Shown here: positions 26,667 to 35,341 of the stretch, one piece after another
Numbering within the stretch: position 1 is the stretch's first letter
Layout of the letters: each line of letters opens with the position of its first letter
DNA from: Pseudoblastomonas marina
GTDB lineage: Bacteria > Pseudomonadota > Alphaproteobacteria > Sphingomonadales > Sphingomonadaceae
Direction of reading: 5' to 3'
Length of the DNA stretch: 64,000 nucleotides
Assembly: GCF_014641655.1 (NCBI RefSeq)
Contig: NZ_BMID01000001.1
Coordinates: 620,001-684,000 of the forward strand
Program-made: the position numbers and the translations under genes
Notes under the pieces: generated by a model
What the model was told of the DNA's origin: nothing
Seen by the model: only the letters and a program-made list of their open reading frames with translations
The model's database searches: none

Positions 26667-26697
26667 AAAAAGGCGGCCCGCAACGGCCGCCTTTTTT
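26667..26697 (+). terminator. rho-independent terminator
   Basis: Stem AAGGCGGCC/GGCCGCCTT with a six-base loop and six T residues, 17 bases after the secreted-protein stop. It can also act for the convergent anti-sigma gene. Confidence 0.9.
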
Positions 26698-26723
26698 GTG
26701 TCCGGCTTCGAACGGAAAGGGGG

Positions 26724-27425
26724 CTAGTCGCGCCAGCCTTTGGCCCTGGCCGCCGCCTCTGCCTCGGCATCGAGCCCGCCGCCTCTTGCCATCTCCTGCG
26801 CCGCGGCGAGGATATCGGACACGTCGCTGCCGGCCTGGCGATACTCGCTCGCGCCGGCCTCGCTGCCCGTGGCGAGCCGCTCGAGCTGCCAGCCATCGGC
26901 CTCGCGGCAGGCGATGCCCGAAACCTCGGGCGCGGTGAAGGCGCGGCAGTAATCGCCTTCGGCATTGGCGAAACTCAGCAGGATGCGCGTGTCGGCATCG
27001 GCGCGCTGGGTCGCGCTCAGCTGGCTGTCGAGCGCGCTGGCGAGCTCGCCAGAAAGCGCGCCCGGAGCATCGTCCGATCCGCCGCGCGGCAACACCACCG
27101 CCAGCGCGAGCGAGGCGGCGAGGGCGGGACCGGCGATCCAGCCCCAGCGCGGGATCGTGCGCCTCGTTTCCTTGCGCTCGCGCGCGGCGTCGAAATCGAC
27201 CACTTCGGCCTCGCGCGGCTCGAGCGGCGCGGTGAGCGTCTCGGGCAGTTCGCGGTCCATCAGCGGGGCGAAATGCGCCGAGAGCTTCGCCGACAGTGCA
27301 CGATGTGCCTCGACCTGGCGTTGCAGCGCGGGATCGGCGGCGATCGCGGTGGCGACCGCGTCGCGCTCTTCGCCGTCGAGCTGGTCGTCGGCGAAGGCGG
27401 CGATCTGTTCGGGGGTCGGGGTCAT
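26724..27425 (-). CDS. anti-sigma factor, membrane-anchored
   Basis: 233 residues. An N-terminal cytoplasmic anti-sigma domain (about 1-60; starts TPTPEQIAAFADDQLDGEER) lacks the HxxxCxxC zinc motif, so it is a non-zinc type. One membrane helix follows (about 95-112, GWIAGPALAASLALAVVL), then a periplasmic domain with two cysteines that may form a disulfide and sense envelope conditions. Its ATG overlaps the stop of the sigma gene, the standard arrangement for a sigma/anti-sigma pair. It should hold the sigma factor at the membrane until a periplasmic signal relieves it. Confidence 0.85.
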   Translation of the reverse strand: MTPTPEQIAAFADDQLDGEERDAVATAIAADPALQRQVEAHRALSAKLSAHFAPLMDRELPETLTAPLEPREAEVVDFDAARERKETRRTIPRWGWIAGPALAASLALAVVLPRGGSDDAPGALSGELASALDSQLSATQRADADTRILLSFANAEGDYCRAFTAPEVSGIACREADGWQLERLATGSEAGASEYRQAGSDVSDILAAAQEMARGGGLDAEAEAAARAKGWRD

Positions 27426-27886
27426 GCCGCGTCTCCGATCATCTGCATCAGCGCGTCGCGCCCGCGCACCAGCCGCGAATTGAGCGTGCCGACCGGGCAG
27501 CCGACGATCTCGGCCGCTTCCTTGTAGGCATAGCCTTCGACCATCACGAGCAGCACGGCTTCGCGCTGGTCGTCGGGCAGTTTCTGCATCGCGCGGTCGA
27601 TATTGTTCAGCTCGACCCGTGCTTCCTGGCCGCCTTCGCCGCCCACGCGTTCACCCGCGTCGGGATCGACGAAGGTCTGGCCGCGACGGGCGCGGGAACG
27701 GGTTTCGTCGATCCAGATATTGCGCATGATCCTGTACATCCAGCTGTCGAGGCGCGTGCCCTCCTGCCACTTGGCACGGTTGGCGAGCGCGCGTTCCACG
27801 GTCATCTGGCACAAGTCGTCGCCGTCGCTCGGATGCCCCGCGAGACCGGTCGCGAACCGTCGCAACCGGGGCAGGATCTCGAGCAT
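27422..27886 (-). CDS. ECF sigma factor
   Basis: 154 residues, with region 2 (about 1-65: DDLCQMTVERAL and WMYRIMRNIWIDETRSRAR) and region 4 (about 100-150: LPDDQREAVLLVMVEGYAYKEA, helix-turn-helix CPVGTLNSRLVRGRDAL). It directs RNA polymerase to a distinct promoter class. No upstream in-frame ATG/GTG/TTG before the TAA near 27928, so the start is firm. The minus-direction copy of a palindromic promoter lies 45-71 bases upstream (27931-27957), consistent with autoregulation, and the anti-sigma gene follows directly. The same promoter type precedes the subtilase and the PRC-barrel protein. Confidence 0.92.
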   Translation of the reverse strand: MLEILPRLRRFATGLAGHPSDGDDLCQMTVERALANRAKWQEGTRLDSWMYRIMRNIWIDETRSRARRGQTFVDPDAGERVGGEGGQEARVELNNIDRAMQKLPDDQREAVLLVMVEGYAYKEAAEIVGCPVGTLNSRLVRGRDALMQMIGDAA

Positions 27887-27925
27887 GGACTGTTCGAACG
27901 TGTCGGCCAGTTTTCCGCCTTTCAG

Positions 27926-27957
27926 GGATTAAACGAAGCGCGCGGGCCGTTTAATCC
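27926..27957. promoter_or_regulatory. palindromic divergent ECF promoter
   Basis: Perfect inverted arms GGATTAAACG (27926-27935) and CGTTTAATCC (27948-27957) with a 12-base spacer. Read either way this gives GGATTAA, 15 bases, CGTTT: a -35 and -10 in each direction whose boxes overlap. Starts would fall about 30 bases before the subtilase and 38 bases before the sigma gene. The same GGATTAA-N15-CGTTT recurs at 29248-29274. Confidence 0.75.
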
Positions 27958-27989
27958 ATGGTAAATGTGAAAAAGGCAAAGGGGTCCCC

Positions 27990-29222
27990 ATGCAGCGACT
28001 GTCGATAATCCTTGCGGTGGCGTTCGCGCTGGCGGCGCAGGCCGTCGCCGCGCAGGTCGCGGTGCCGCGCCTGCCGCCGGTCGACGGCGTGGTCGGCGGG
28101 CTGGCGGAGACGGTCCGCGAGACCGCCGACCCGCTGCTCGAGACCGCCGAGGAACTGGCGCGCGATAGGCTGCGCTCGATCGACCGGCTGGTGCGCCGCA
28201 ATCGCGACGCGATCGAACGCGACCGCGAGGGCGCGCCCGCGCGGCGCGGCGTGCTGCTGCTGCTCGATCCCAGTGCCGCCACGCTCGATGCGCTGTCGAC
28301 CGGCGGCTTCGCGATCGGCGCGCGCGAGGATATCGCGGGGATCGACCTGTCGCTGGTGAGCATCCGGGTCCCCCGGACGATGAGCCTCGCCGAGGCGCAG
28401 GCGCTGGTGCAGCGGCTCGCGCCGGGAGCCGAGATCTCGCCCGACCATCTCTATTTCACCGCCGGTTACGAAAGCGCGCCGGTTCCTGCGGCTCCTCCCG
28501 CTCCGGCTCCGGCCCCAGCCCCAGCGACGATCGCGACCCATATCGGGGTGATCGACGGTGCCCCGGCGAAGCGGCTCGGGATCGGCAATATCCGCGGTTT
28601 CGCCAGCGGCGCCCCGCGTGCAAGCGACCATGGCAGCGCAGTGGCGGGCTTGCTGGTGGGCGAGGGCGCGCGGCGCATCAGCGTCGCGGACGTCTATGGC
28701 AGCGACAAGGCGGGCGGCAATGCGCTCGCCATCGCGCGCGCGCTCGGCTGGCTGGTCGAGGAAGGCGCGCAGGTGGTGTCGATCAGCCTCGTCGGCCCGA
28801 ACAACGCCGTGCTCGGCCGCGCGATTGCGGCGGCCCGGCGCAAGGGCGTGACCCTGGTCGCGGCGGTCGGCAATGACGGTCCGGCCGCGCCGCCCGCCTT
28901 CCCCGCGTCCTATCACGGCGTGATCGCGGTCACCGGGGTCGATCGGCGCGACCGGGCGCTGATCGAAGCCGGACGCGCGCTGCATCTCGACTATGCGGCT
29001 CCGGGCGAAGTGGATGCCTGGGATGCGCGGGGCAAGCGCCGCCGTATGCGCGGCACGTCCTTCGCCACGCCGCTGGTCGCGGTGCGCGCCGCCGCCGCCA
29101 TCGCCGCGGGGCGCAAGGTCCGTCCGGCGCTCGATCGCGAGGCGCGCGACCTCGGCAAGAAGGGGCCCGACGACGCCTATGGGCGCGGCCTGCTGTGCGG
29201 CTCCTGCGGCGGTCGCAAGTAA
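27990..29222 (+). CDS. secreted S8 subtilisin-like serine protease
   Basis: 410 residues with a signal peptide (about 1-20). An N-terminal region (22-160) resembles a propeptide or inhibitor domain, and a Pro/Ala linker (about 163-180) leads to the catalytic domain. The triad is Asp189 (HIGVIDGAP), His214 (SDHGSAVAG) and Ser357 (GTSFATP), with oxyanion Asn295 (AAVGNDG). The mature C-terminus has a Cys pair (LCGSC). The catalytic domain is short for an S8 enzyme, but all residues are intact. It is divergent from the ECF sigma gene across a shared palindromic promoter, so it is a direct target of that sigma factor (inference from promoter copy). It may act in envelope stress or in cleaving surface proteins. 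Confidence 0.9.
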   Translation: MQRLSIILAVAFALAAQAVAAQVAVPRLPPVDGVVGGLAETVRETADPLLETAEELARDRLRSIDRLVRRNRDAIERDREGAPARRGVLLLLDPSAATLDALSTGGFAIGAREDIAGIDLSLVSIRVPRTMSLAEAQALVQRLAPGAEISPDHLYFTAGYESAPVPAAPPAPAPAPAPATIATHIGVIDGAPAKRLGIGNIRGFASGAPRASDHGSAVAGLLVGEGARRISVADVYGSDKAGGNALAIARALGWLVEEGAQVVSISLVGPNNAVLGRAIAAARRKGVTLVAAVGNDGPAAPPAFPASYHGVIAVTGVDRRDRALIEAGRALHLDYAAPGEVDAWDARGKRRRMRGTSFATPLVAVRAAAAIAAGRKVRPALDREARDLGKKGPDDAYGRGLLCGSCGGRK

Positions 29223-29247
29223 TTTTCGAAAAATTTTGCAGCGGCGT

Positions 29248-29274
29248 GGATTAAGCCGCGCCGGGCATCCGTTT
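29248..29274 (+). promoter_or_regulatory. third copy of the ECF promoter
   Basis: GGATTAA (29248-29254), 15 bases, CGTTT (29270-29274), the same elements and spacing as in the palindromic promoter at 27926-27957. It lies about 50 bases before the ATG of the PRC-barrel protein. Confidence 0.7.
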
Positions 29275-29323
29275 CCTCACTGTAGCGGCCGCGACGCCGC
29301 GCGAAACACAGGAAGGAAACGAC

Positions 29324-30187
29324 ATGAACAAGCTCCTCATCTCGATCGCAGCGGTGGCCCTCGTCCCCGCAACCCCGGCAGCTGCGCAGGTCCTCGGCGG
29401 CAGCGGCGGTATCCTCGGCGGCGCGACCGGCACGGTGACCGGCACGCTTTCGAACGGCCCGCTCGGCCCGGTCGATAGCGTGCTCACCGGTCGCGGTTCG
29501 GCGCGCGGCGATGCGCGCAGCAATGCCCGCGTCGATCGTCGCAGTGGCCGGGTCGATGCCGATGGTGGTGCCAATGGCGGCGCGACCGGCGCGGTTGCCG
29601 GCGTGCTCAACGCCCCGATCGGTCCGGTCGGCGGCGAGGGCTCGGGCAGCGGCAACGCCTCGGGCGAAGGCAGCGCGAGCGCGCAGCTCATCGGCACCGA
29701 CGGCGCGCGTTCGCTGGTCGGCCGGACCACCGCGACCGCGCGCGGCGCGGCGCAGGGTGTGACCTCGCAGGCACTGGGTACCGCACAGGCGGCGCGTGGC
29801 GCCGCTGGCGGGGCGGCGTCCGGGTCGGCTAGCGCCACCGGCAGCGGCTCGGGCGCCGGTTCGGGCACATTGGGCCTCGGCCAGCAGATGCTCGCCGCGG
29901 CCGGCAGCGGTGCGGCGGCGGGCGAAGGCGCCTTCGCGGTCGCCCCCGGCATGCCGGTATTCGCCCCCTCGGGCGCTCGGCTCGGCGAGGTGCGCGAAGT
30001 GGTCGCCGACCGTCGCGGCCAGGTCCGCCAGCTGGTCGTCAGCAATGGCGAGACCTCGCAGGTGATCGGCTCCGACGCGCTCAGCGTCTCGGGCAACGCA
30101 TTGGTCGCGGGCGAAGGTCAGGGCGAAGCGACTGCCCGTTCGCAGCCCGCCGACCGTCCCGCCCCCGAGGGTTCCGAAACCCCCTGA
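29324..30187 (+). CDS. Gly/Ala/Ser-rich secreted protein with PRC-barrel-like domain
   Basis: 287 residues with a signal peptide (NKLLISIAAVALVPATPAAAQ). Most of the mature chain is low-complexity Gly, Ala, Ser and Thr with Arg/Asp patches, including the repeated motif of Asn or Gly-Pro-Leu/Ile-Gly-Pro-Val (SNGPLGPVDS and NAPIGPVGG). A C-terminal PRC-barrel-like unit (about 209-250: GMPVFAPSGARLGEVREVV) follows. An ECF promoter lies upstream and a strong double hairpin downstream. It is probably an extracytoplasmic structural protein under control of the neighbouring sigma factor. Function unknown. Confidence 0.75.
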   Translation: MNKLLISIAAVALVPATPAAAQVLGGSGGILGGATGTVTGTLSNGPLGPVDSVLTGRGSARGDARSNARVDRRSGRVDADGGANGGATGAVAGVLNAPIGPVGGEGSGSGNASGEGSASAQLIGTDGARSLVGRTTATARGAAQGVTSQALGTAQAARGAAGGAASGSASATGSGSGAGSGTLGLGQQMLAAAGSGAAAGEGAFAVAPGMPVFAPSGARLGEVREVVADRRGQVRQLVVSNGETSQVIGSDALSVSGNALVAGEGQGEATARSQPADRPAPEGSETP

Positions 30188-30210
30188 TCCGTTTCGGCAA
30201 CCCTACCCCT

Positions 30211-30305
30211 CCGGCGCCCCGCGTATCCCCCCTCCAAGCGGGGCGCCATTGCGGGCGGGTCCTGGCGCCCCGCGGTCTCTTCCCCCGCGGGGCGCCTTCT
30301 TTCTT
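30211..30305 (+). terminator. two tandem GC hairpins, terminator
   Basis: A first stem pairs GGCGCCCCGC with GCGGGGCGCC near 30211-30247; a second, GGCGCCCCGCGG with its complement (30264-30296), is followed by TTCTTTCTT. Both use the same stem sequence, so alternative pairing between them is possible. It also separates the LuxR gene on the other strand. Confidence 0.75.
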
Positions 30306-30307
30306 GG

Positions 30308-31033
30308 TCAGGCGTAGATGAGGCCGAGCTTGAGCCCCTTGACCGTCGCCCCGATCCGGTCGCGCGTGTCGAGCTTGTCGAACAGGCGCTTGACGTAGGT
30401 CCCCACCGTCTCGGGCGAGATCCCGAGCCGCGCGGCGATCTCGATATTGCTGCAGCCTGCGGCGATCTGTTCGAGCACTTCCTGTTCGCGCTTCGAGAGG
30501 CCGACGGCGTGCTGCTCGGACGTCTCGAGCAATTCGCAGATGCGATGATGGGCCGCTTTCGCCAAGGCCTCGACCGCGCTGACCCTGTCGTCCTTGACCC
30601 CGACCGCTTCGTCAAAGGCGAATGCGGCAAATCCCTTGCGATTATGCGGGCCGTAAAGCGGGATTCCCACGCCGTGGTCGAACCCGTGCTCGGCCATCGC
30701 TGCGAAGTAACGCTCGTTTTCCTCGGTCGCCTCGCCGCTGTCGCGTATCCCTGCGATCGCCGATCGGAGGGTCATCGTGCGGCCCGTCTCGACGATGTAA
30801 TCGGGGATCGGGTCCATCGACCGGAATGCGGGATCGCGATAGAGCAGTTTCCAGGCTTCGGGCGCGCCTTCGCTGCACAATTGTATATTGGGCGCGGTCT
30901 GGCGCGCGAAGCGGGGCGTGAGGTGGTAGGACGCAGCCCTCGGGCCGAATGTTCGGCACGCGCGCAACACGTAGTCGCAAACCAGCGCGATATCATCCAA
31001 TCGGGCGATGGCGGCGATGGTGTCCTGCATCAT
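30308..31033 (-). CDS. LuxR-type autoinducer-binding regulator (LuxR solo)
   Basis: 241 residues from ATG 31033 (ATG 31030 also possible; TTG 31048 would extend it). The N-terminal autoinducer-binding domain keeps the pattern W-x3-Y...D-P (APEAWKLLY and MDPIP), and a conserved Gly in FDHGVGIPLYGP. The C-terminal GerE/LuxR helix-turn-helix is clear (LSKREQEVLEQIAAG, NIEIAARLGISPETVGTYVKRLFDKL). No luxI synthase is in the window, so it is a solo. It may bind an exogenous acyl-homoserine lactone or another small molecule. It is divergent from the MarR-like gene across a 290-base AT-richer region. Confidence 0.85.
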   Translation of the reverse strand: MMQDTIAAIARLDDIALVCDYVLRACRTFGPRAASYHLTPRFARQTAPNIQLCSEGAPEAWKLLYRDPAFRSMDPIPDYIVETGRTMTLRSAIAGIRDSGEATEENERYFAAMAEHGFDHGVGIPLYGPHNRKGFAAFAFDEAVGVKDDRVSAVEALAKAAHHRICELLETSEQHAVGLSKREQEVLEQIAAGCSNIEIAARLGISPETVGTYVKRLFDKLDTRDRIGATVKGLKLGLIYA

Positions 31034-31130
31034 TACTCGTCCGGTCAATGGGCCAATTCTGAAGGCGTCGTTCAGTGAATCTTCAATCTGGCCCCTTTAA
31101 TTCTTGCAATACGAGTTGGATTGAACGCTG

Positions 31131-31154
31131 GAAAAGAAAAATCGTTTCTTTTTC
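31131..31154. promoter_or_regulatory. imperfect A/T-rich palindrome in the LuxR upstream region
   Basis: GAAAAGAAAAATCG followed by its near-complement TTTCTTTTTC forms a dyad in the AT-rich gap between the LuxR solo and the MarR-like gene. It is a candidate operator or stem; nothing else coding is seen in 31034-31321. Confidence 0.3.
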
Positions 31155-31321
31155 AATTGTTTCTCTCGCTTGTCCCCAAATCGCGGGACTTTTCAATGGC
31201 ATCGCCGGGCCATAGCCCGAATCGTATTGCCGGCACAACGACACGCCGCGCCTCGAACTCGACTGGTCTTGAAATCCCGCCCCTTGGTCGTCTCCGCGGC
31301 CGTTTTACGCATTGGTGATAC

Positions 31322-31858
31322 ATGTTACGGAAATTGGGCAAAGCACAGCACGTGGCCGAATTGCGGCACCAGGCGCGACAGATGTCGCGGCATGCCTGGT
31401 CGCTGCTGCGGATGGCCGACAGCCTTGCCCGCGAGGAAGTTGCCCAGAACGACCTCGCCGATCCATCGACCGCGTCGGCGCTGGCCTACGAGCACGAACA
31501 GCTGCTCGCGGCGATGGCCGGACGGCTGCTCGACGAGCGCGCCAGGCGGCGCAAACTGTTCCCGAACCGCATGTTCGACGAGGCCGGGTGGGACATGCTG
31601 ATGATCCTTTATCGCAACCGGGTGCAGGGGCGGCGTTCGCTTCCCCACAACGTCGCGATGGAAATCGAAACCACCGTGCGCGTGGTCGAGGACCTCGCCA
31701 AGGAGCTGATCTCGGACGGCCTGGTCGAATGGTGCAGCCGCTTCCACTTCATCCGGCTGAGCGACGAAGGCGCAGCGCGGATCCGCGATTTCTTCCTCGA
31801 CGAGGATCGGGCGCCGGAAGCCGGCGAGTCCGCCGTGCCCGAACGCAAATGCGCCTGA
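31322..31858 (+). CDS. MarR-like winged-helix protein
   Basis: 178 residues. The first half is helical and Arg/Ala/Glu-rich (LRHQARQMSRHAWSLLRMAD). The second half reads as a MarR-type winged helix: GWDMLMILYRNR, recognition-helix region AMEIETTVRVVEDLAKELISDGLVEW, then the wing and dimer end RLSDEGAARIRDF. It probably represses or activates a target not seen here. The start is ATG 31322 with only weak ribosome-site sequence. It faces away from the LuxR solo, and the gap has an A/T-rich dyad that could serve either. Confidence 0.65.
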   Translation: MLRKLGKAQHVAELRHQARQMSRHAWSLLRMADSLAREEVAQNDLADPSTASALAYEHEQLLAAMAGRLLDERARRRKLFPNRMFDEAGWDMLMILYRNRVQGRRSLPHNVAMEIETTVRVVEDLAKELISDGLVEWCSRFHFIRLSDEGAARIRDFFLDEDRAPEAGESAVPERKCA

Positions 31859-31921
31859 GCCACGACTTGGCTTAACCCGCCGACCTGCTAGTCTCCTGCC
31901 TTGACGGGAGGGGACGCAATC

Positions 31922-33493
31922 ATGAACTCGACATTCGTAGCCGCGATGGGCGGCGCCATGCTCCTGTTGGCGGCACCTGCCGCCGGCCAGGAAGCCGACG
32001 ATGCCGATGCGGCAACCGTGGCGAACTTGCGCGCGCTGCCGACGGACGAGTTGCAAGAGCGAATCAACCGCGCTTTCGGCGGGGATCGGCCATGTGCCGA
32101 AAAGCTCCCGCTCGTTACCGAAATGGCCCGGCGCAAAGCCAACGACAATAAATTCCAGAACGCGTTCTTCGCGCTCCAGATCCAGTGTGCGCTGGAAAGC
32201 CGCGCATACGGGGAGGCGCTCGAATTGCTCGAGGACAAGGATCCCGCGGGCGAGATTTTCAGCCTTGGGCTCGGGATAGACCTCGCCGTGGCTACCGACC
32301 AACCGCAGGCGACCCTGACCTGGCTCGAACGCGCAATCGATGCTCGCGATCGGGAAACGCTGGGCGAGATGGATCGGAACAGGTGGTTCGGTCTCGGCCG
32401 AATGCTGACCGATGCTGGGTTCGGCGATCGTTTCGATGAGCTGCGACTGCAGATCGTCGACAGCAAGCTGATCGAGGTGATGGATCGCCGGATCACCGCG
32501 TCGATCGCGCTCGGTGCATTCCGCGCCAAGATGGCTTCGGGCAATGCGACCGAACTCGATGCCGTCCTCGCTTACCTGCCAGGTCAGACCCCCTATGTCG
32601 GCTTGCTCGCGGACCGGCGATACGAAGCGGCATGGCCAGCGCTCGAACGTTGGGTCGGTCCGAACATGCGCGAAGCGACCGCGCGACATGTCGCCGAGGA
32701 AACGCAATATTTCCGCGCCAACGAAGACGATTCGGCGGCGTTTCAGGACCTGATGCACGCGCTTTACTTCGCAGGCGAATACGAATCCGTGGTCGAGATG
32801 GTGGAGGCGCGCATCGATGCGGATGCCTTCGCGGAGAACTTCGACGAGGATGAAGGCTGGGCGCTGAACCTGGCCGCCTATTCGCTCGATGTCCTAGGCC
32901 GCCGGGTCGAGGCCGATGCCATTTTCGACCGGTTCACCGCAGTCGAAACTGCCGAACATCCGGATGTTCTCAATTTCATCATCAACCGGGCGTCGCGACT
33001 GGTCGGACAGAGGCGCTGGGACCTCGCGGAAGCCGCCGTCTCGGATGCGGAAGGATTGCCCGAGAATTTCCTCACCGATTACGCGAAGTCACTGATTGCG
33101 CGCGATCGCGCCTGCCTGGCCTTCGCTACGGGCGATGCGTCCGCAGCGGAAGCGGCACTGGACACCCTTCGCGAGGTCGGAGCCGATGCGCCGCACGTGG
33201 TCGCCATGGGGCTGCAATGCACCGACCGGTCGGACGAGGCGGCGCAATTGCTGGTGGCGGCGCTGGACGAAGACGGTCAGCGGGCAAATCTGATCGAGGA
33301 GCTCCAGCCCGAAGCGTTCGATCTCTTCTATACCCGATCCGAATTGCCGCAGCCGCGCGATCTGCTGGCCACGCATCCCGCGCTGGCGGCAAGGCTGGCG
33401 GAGTATGCGCGCATCCTGCCCGCGGAACTCTATCCCGTGGCGGCCTCGAAACGCGCCACGTTGCGGGCTGCTCAGTCGGCCGGCACGCCGTAG
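31922..33493 (+). CDS. secreted TPR-like repeat protein
   Basis: 523 residues from ATG 31922 with GGGAGGGG upstream (an in-frame TTG at 31901 is the alternative). A signal peptide ends AAPAAG, followed by a helical, acidic protein with about ten TPR-like pairs and a few cysteines spread through it ([29 protein letters not shown]). Probably periplasmic. The 3' end overlaps the convergent rimO 3' end by 22 bases. No specific family recognised. Confidence 0.75.
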   Translation: MNSTFVAAMGGAMLLLAAPAAGQEADDADAATVANLRALPTDELQERINRAFGGDRPCAEKLPLVTEMARRKANDNKFQNAFFALQIQCALESRAYGEALELLEDKDPAGEIFSLGLGIDLAVATDQPQATLTWLERAIDARDRETLGEMDRNRWFGLGRMLTDAGFGDRFDELRLQIVDSKLIEVMDRRITASIALGAFRAKMASGNATELDAVLAYLPGQTPYVGLLADRRYEAAWPALERWVGPNMREATARHVAEETQYFRANEDDSAAFQDLMHALYFAGEYESVVEMVEARIDADAFAENFDEDEGWALNLAAYSLDVLGRRVEADAIFDRFTAVETAEHPDVLNFIINRASRLVGQRRWDLAEAAVSDAEGLPENFLTDYAKSLIARDRACLAFATGDASAAEAALDTLREVGADAPHVVAMGLQCTDRSDEAAQLLVAALDEDGQRANLIEELQPEAFDLFYTRSELPQPRDLLATHPALAARLAEYARILPAELYPVAASKRATLRAAQSAGTP

Positions 33494-34839
33494 AGGTCGT
33501 GCGCGTCGGCATCCTCAACCGTGACGTCGATGATGTCGCCCGCCGCGAGCGTCTCGGCGACATTGCGCAGGTACACCGCGCCGTCGATCTCGGGGGCGTC
33601 GGCCTGGCTGCGCGCGGTCGCGCCGATATCGCCGTCCTCGTCGGGCTCGCCGACCTCGTCGACGATTACCGGTAGGGTCTTGCCGACCTTGGCCTGCAGC
33701 TTGGCGGCGGAGATACGCTCGGTCACTTCCATCAGCCGCGCATAGCGCTCTTCCTTGACCGCTTCGGGCACCGGATCGGGGAGGTCGTTCGCCTGCGCGC
33801 CCTCGACCGGTTCGAAGCGGAAGCCGCCGACGCGGTCGAGCTGCGCTTCCTCGAGCCAGTCGAGCAGGTACTTGAAATCGTCCTCGGTCTCGCCGGGAAA
33901 GCCGACCACGAAGCTGGAACGCACGGTGAGGTCGGGGCAGATCTCGCGCCAGCCCTTCAATCGTTCGAGCACCTTGGCCTCGTTCGCCGGGCGCTTCATC
34001 GCTTTCAGGACCGAGCGCGCGGCGTGCTGGAACGGGATGTCGAGATAGGGCGTCACCAGCCCTTCGGCCATCAGCGGGATCACCGCGTCGACATGGGGGT
34101 AGGGGTAGACGTAGTGCAGCCGGATCCACGGCGGCACGCCGTCCGCCGTCCGCAGGCTGCCGAGCTCGCGCGCGAGGTCGGTCATGTGCGCGCGCACCTC
34201 GCGGCCCTTCCAGTCGCGGCTCTCGTGGCGGATATCGACGCCGTAGGCCGAGGTATCCTGGCTGATGACGAGCAATTCCTTGGTCCCCGCCGCAACCAGC
34301 TTCTCCGCCTCGCGCAGCACCGCGTCGACGCGGCGGCTGGCGAGCTTCCCGCGCAATTGCGGGATGATGCAGAAGGCGCAGCTATGGTTGCAGCCCTCGG
34401 AGATCTTGATATAGCCGTAGTGGCGCGGGGTGAGCTTGATGTCGGGCTGCGGGATCAGGTCCACGAAAGGCCCGCGCGCGGGCGGCGCGGCCTCGTGCAC
34501 GGCCTCGACCACTTGCTCATACTGGTGCGCGCCGGTCACCGCGAGCACTTGCGGGTGCGCGGCGCGGATCGCCTCGGCATCCTCGCCCATGCAGCCGGTC
34601 ACGATCACGCGCCCGTTCTCCGCGATCGCCTCGCCGATCGCCTGGAGGCTTTCCTCCTTGGCGCTATCGAGGAAGCCGCAGGTGTTGACGAGCACCACGT
34701 CGGCGCCGGCATAGTCGGGGCTCATCGCGTAGCCGTCGGCGCGCAGCCGCGTGAGGATGCGCTCGGAATCCACCAGCGCTTTGGGACAGCCAAGGCTGAC
34801 CATGCCCACCTTCGGGGCGTCTTCGATCCGTGTTGCCAT
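33472..34839 (-). CDS. rimO: ribosomal protein S12 methylthiotransferase RimO
   Basis: 455 residues from ATG 34839. The N-terminal UPF0004 domain binds one Fe-S cluster through Cys18, Cys54 and Cys83. The radical SAM core has Cys150, Cys154 and Cys157 ([14 protein letters not shown]), and a C-terminal TRAM domain (about 390-455) binds RNA or the S12 substrate. It adds a methylthio group to an aspartate of S12 (Asp89 in E. coli). Length and domains are normal. Its end overlaps the TPR gene on the other strand by 22 bases. DUF1761 is divergent upstream. Confidence 0.95.
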   Translation of the reverse strand: MATRIEDAPKVGMVSLGCPKALVDSERILTRLRADGYAMSPDYAGADVVLVNTCGFLDSAKEESLQAIGEAIAENGRVIVTGCMGEDAEAIRAAHPQVLAVTGAHQYEQVVEAVHEAAPPARGPFVDLIPQPDIKLTPRHYGYIKISEGCNHSCAFCIIPQLRGKLASRRVDAVLREAEKLVAAGTKELLVISQDTSAYGVDIRHESRDWKGREVRAHMTDLARELGSLRTADGVPPWIRLHYVYPYPHVDAVIPLMAEGLVTPYLDIPFQHAARSVLKAMKRPANEAKVLERLKGWREICPDLTVRSSFVVGFPGETEDDFKYLLDWLEEAQLDRVGGFRFEPVEGAQANDLPDPVPEAVKEERYARLMEVTERISAAKLQAKVGKTLPVIVDEVGEPDEDGDIGATARSQADAPEIDGAVYLRNVAETLAAGDIIDVTVEDADAHDLYGVPAD

Positions 34840-34915
34840 GATGGGCCGCGCCACTACACGTTTCGCGCGGGTTGCGCTAGACGGTGATTGGGGTCGCCCG
34901 AGGGGAGAATACGGG

Positions 34916-35326
34916 ATGAACATCTTCGACGTGAATTGGCTGGCGGTGGTTCTGGCCGCGCTCGCGGGATTTGTCGTGGGCGGGATCTGGTACGGGCCCG
35001 TGATGGGGAAGAAATGGATGGGCGCGGTCGGGCTGACCGAGGAGCAGGTCAGGTCCGGCAATATGGGCCTGATCTACGGCGGCGCCTTCGCCTTCTCGCT
35101 GGTGGCGAGCTGGACGCTGGCTCACACTTTCGCGACCTATGCGGCCGACCTGTCGATATCGGTCAAGGTGCTGACGGCGTTCGGGGTCGCGCTCGGCTTC
35201 ATCGTCCCCGCGATCGGGACCAACTACCTGTTCAGCCAGAAGAGCAAGGCGCTGTTCTTCATCGATGCCGGCTACTGGCTGCTGTTCTATATCGCGATGG
35301 GACTCGTCCACGCCTATCTGGGCTGA
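34916..35326 (+). CDS. DUF1761 membrane protein
   Basis: 136 residues with four membrane helices; starts [19 protein letters not shown], with the [14 protein letters not shown] segment typical of DUF1761. It lies between rimO and the potassium-channel gene, the latter convergent with 15 bases between. The start at 34916 follows a GGGGAG ribosome site. Function unknown across the family. Confidence 0.85.
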   Translation: MNIFDVNWLAVVLAALAGFVVGGIWYGPVMGKKWMGAVGLTEEQVRSGNMGLIYGGAFAFSLVASWTLAHTFATYAADLSISVKVLTAFGVALGFIVPAIGTNYLFSQKSKALFFIDAGYWLLFYIAMGLVHAYLG

Positions 35327-35341
35327 CCGGGATGAACGCGC

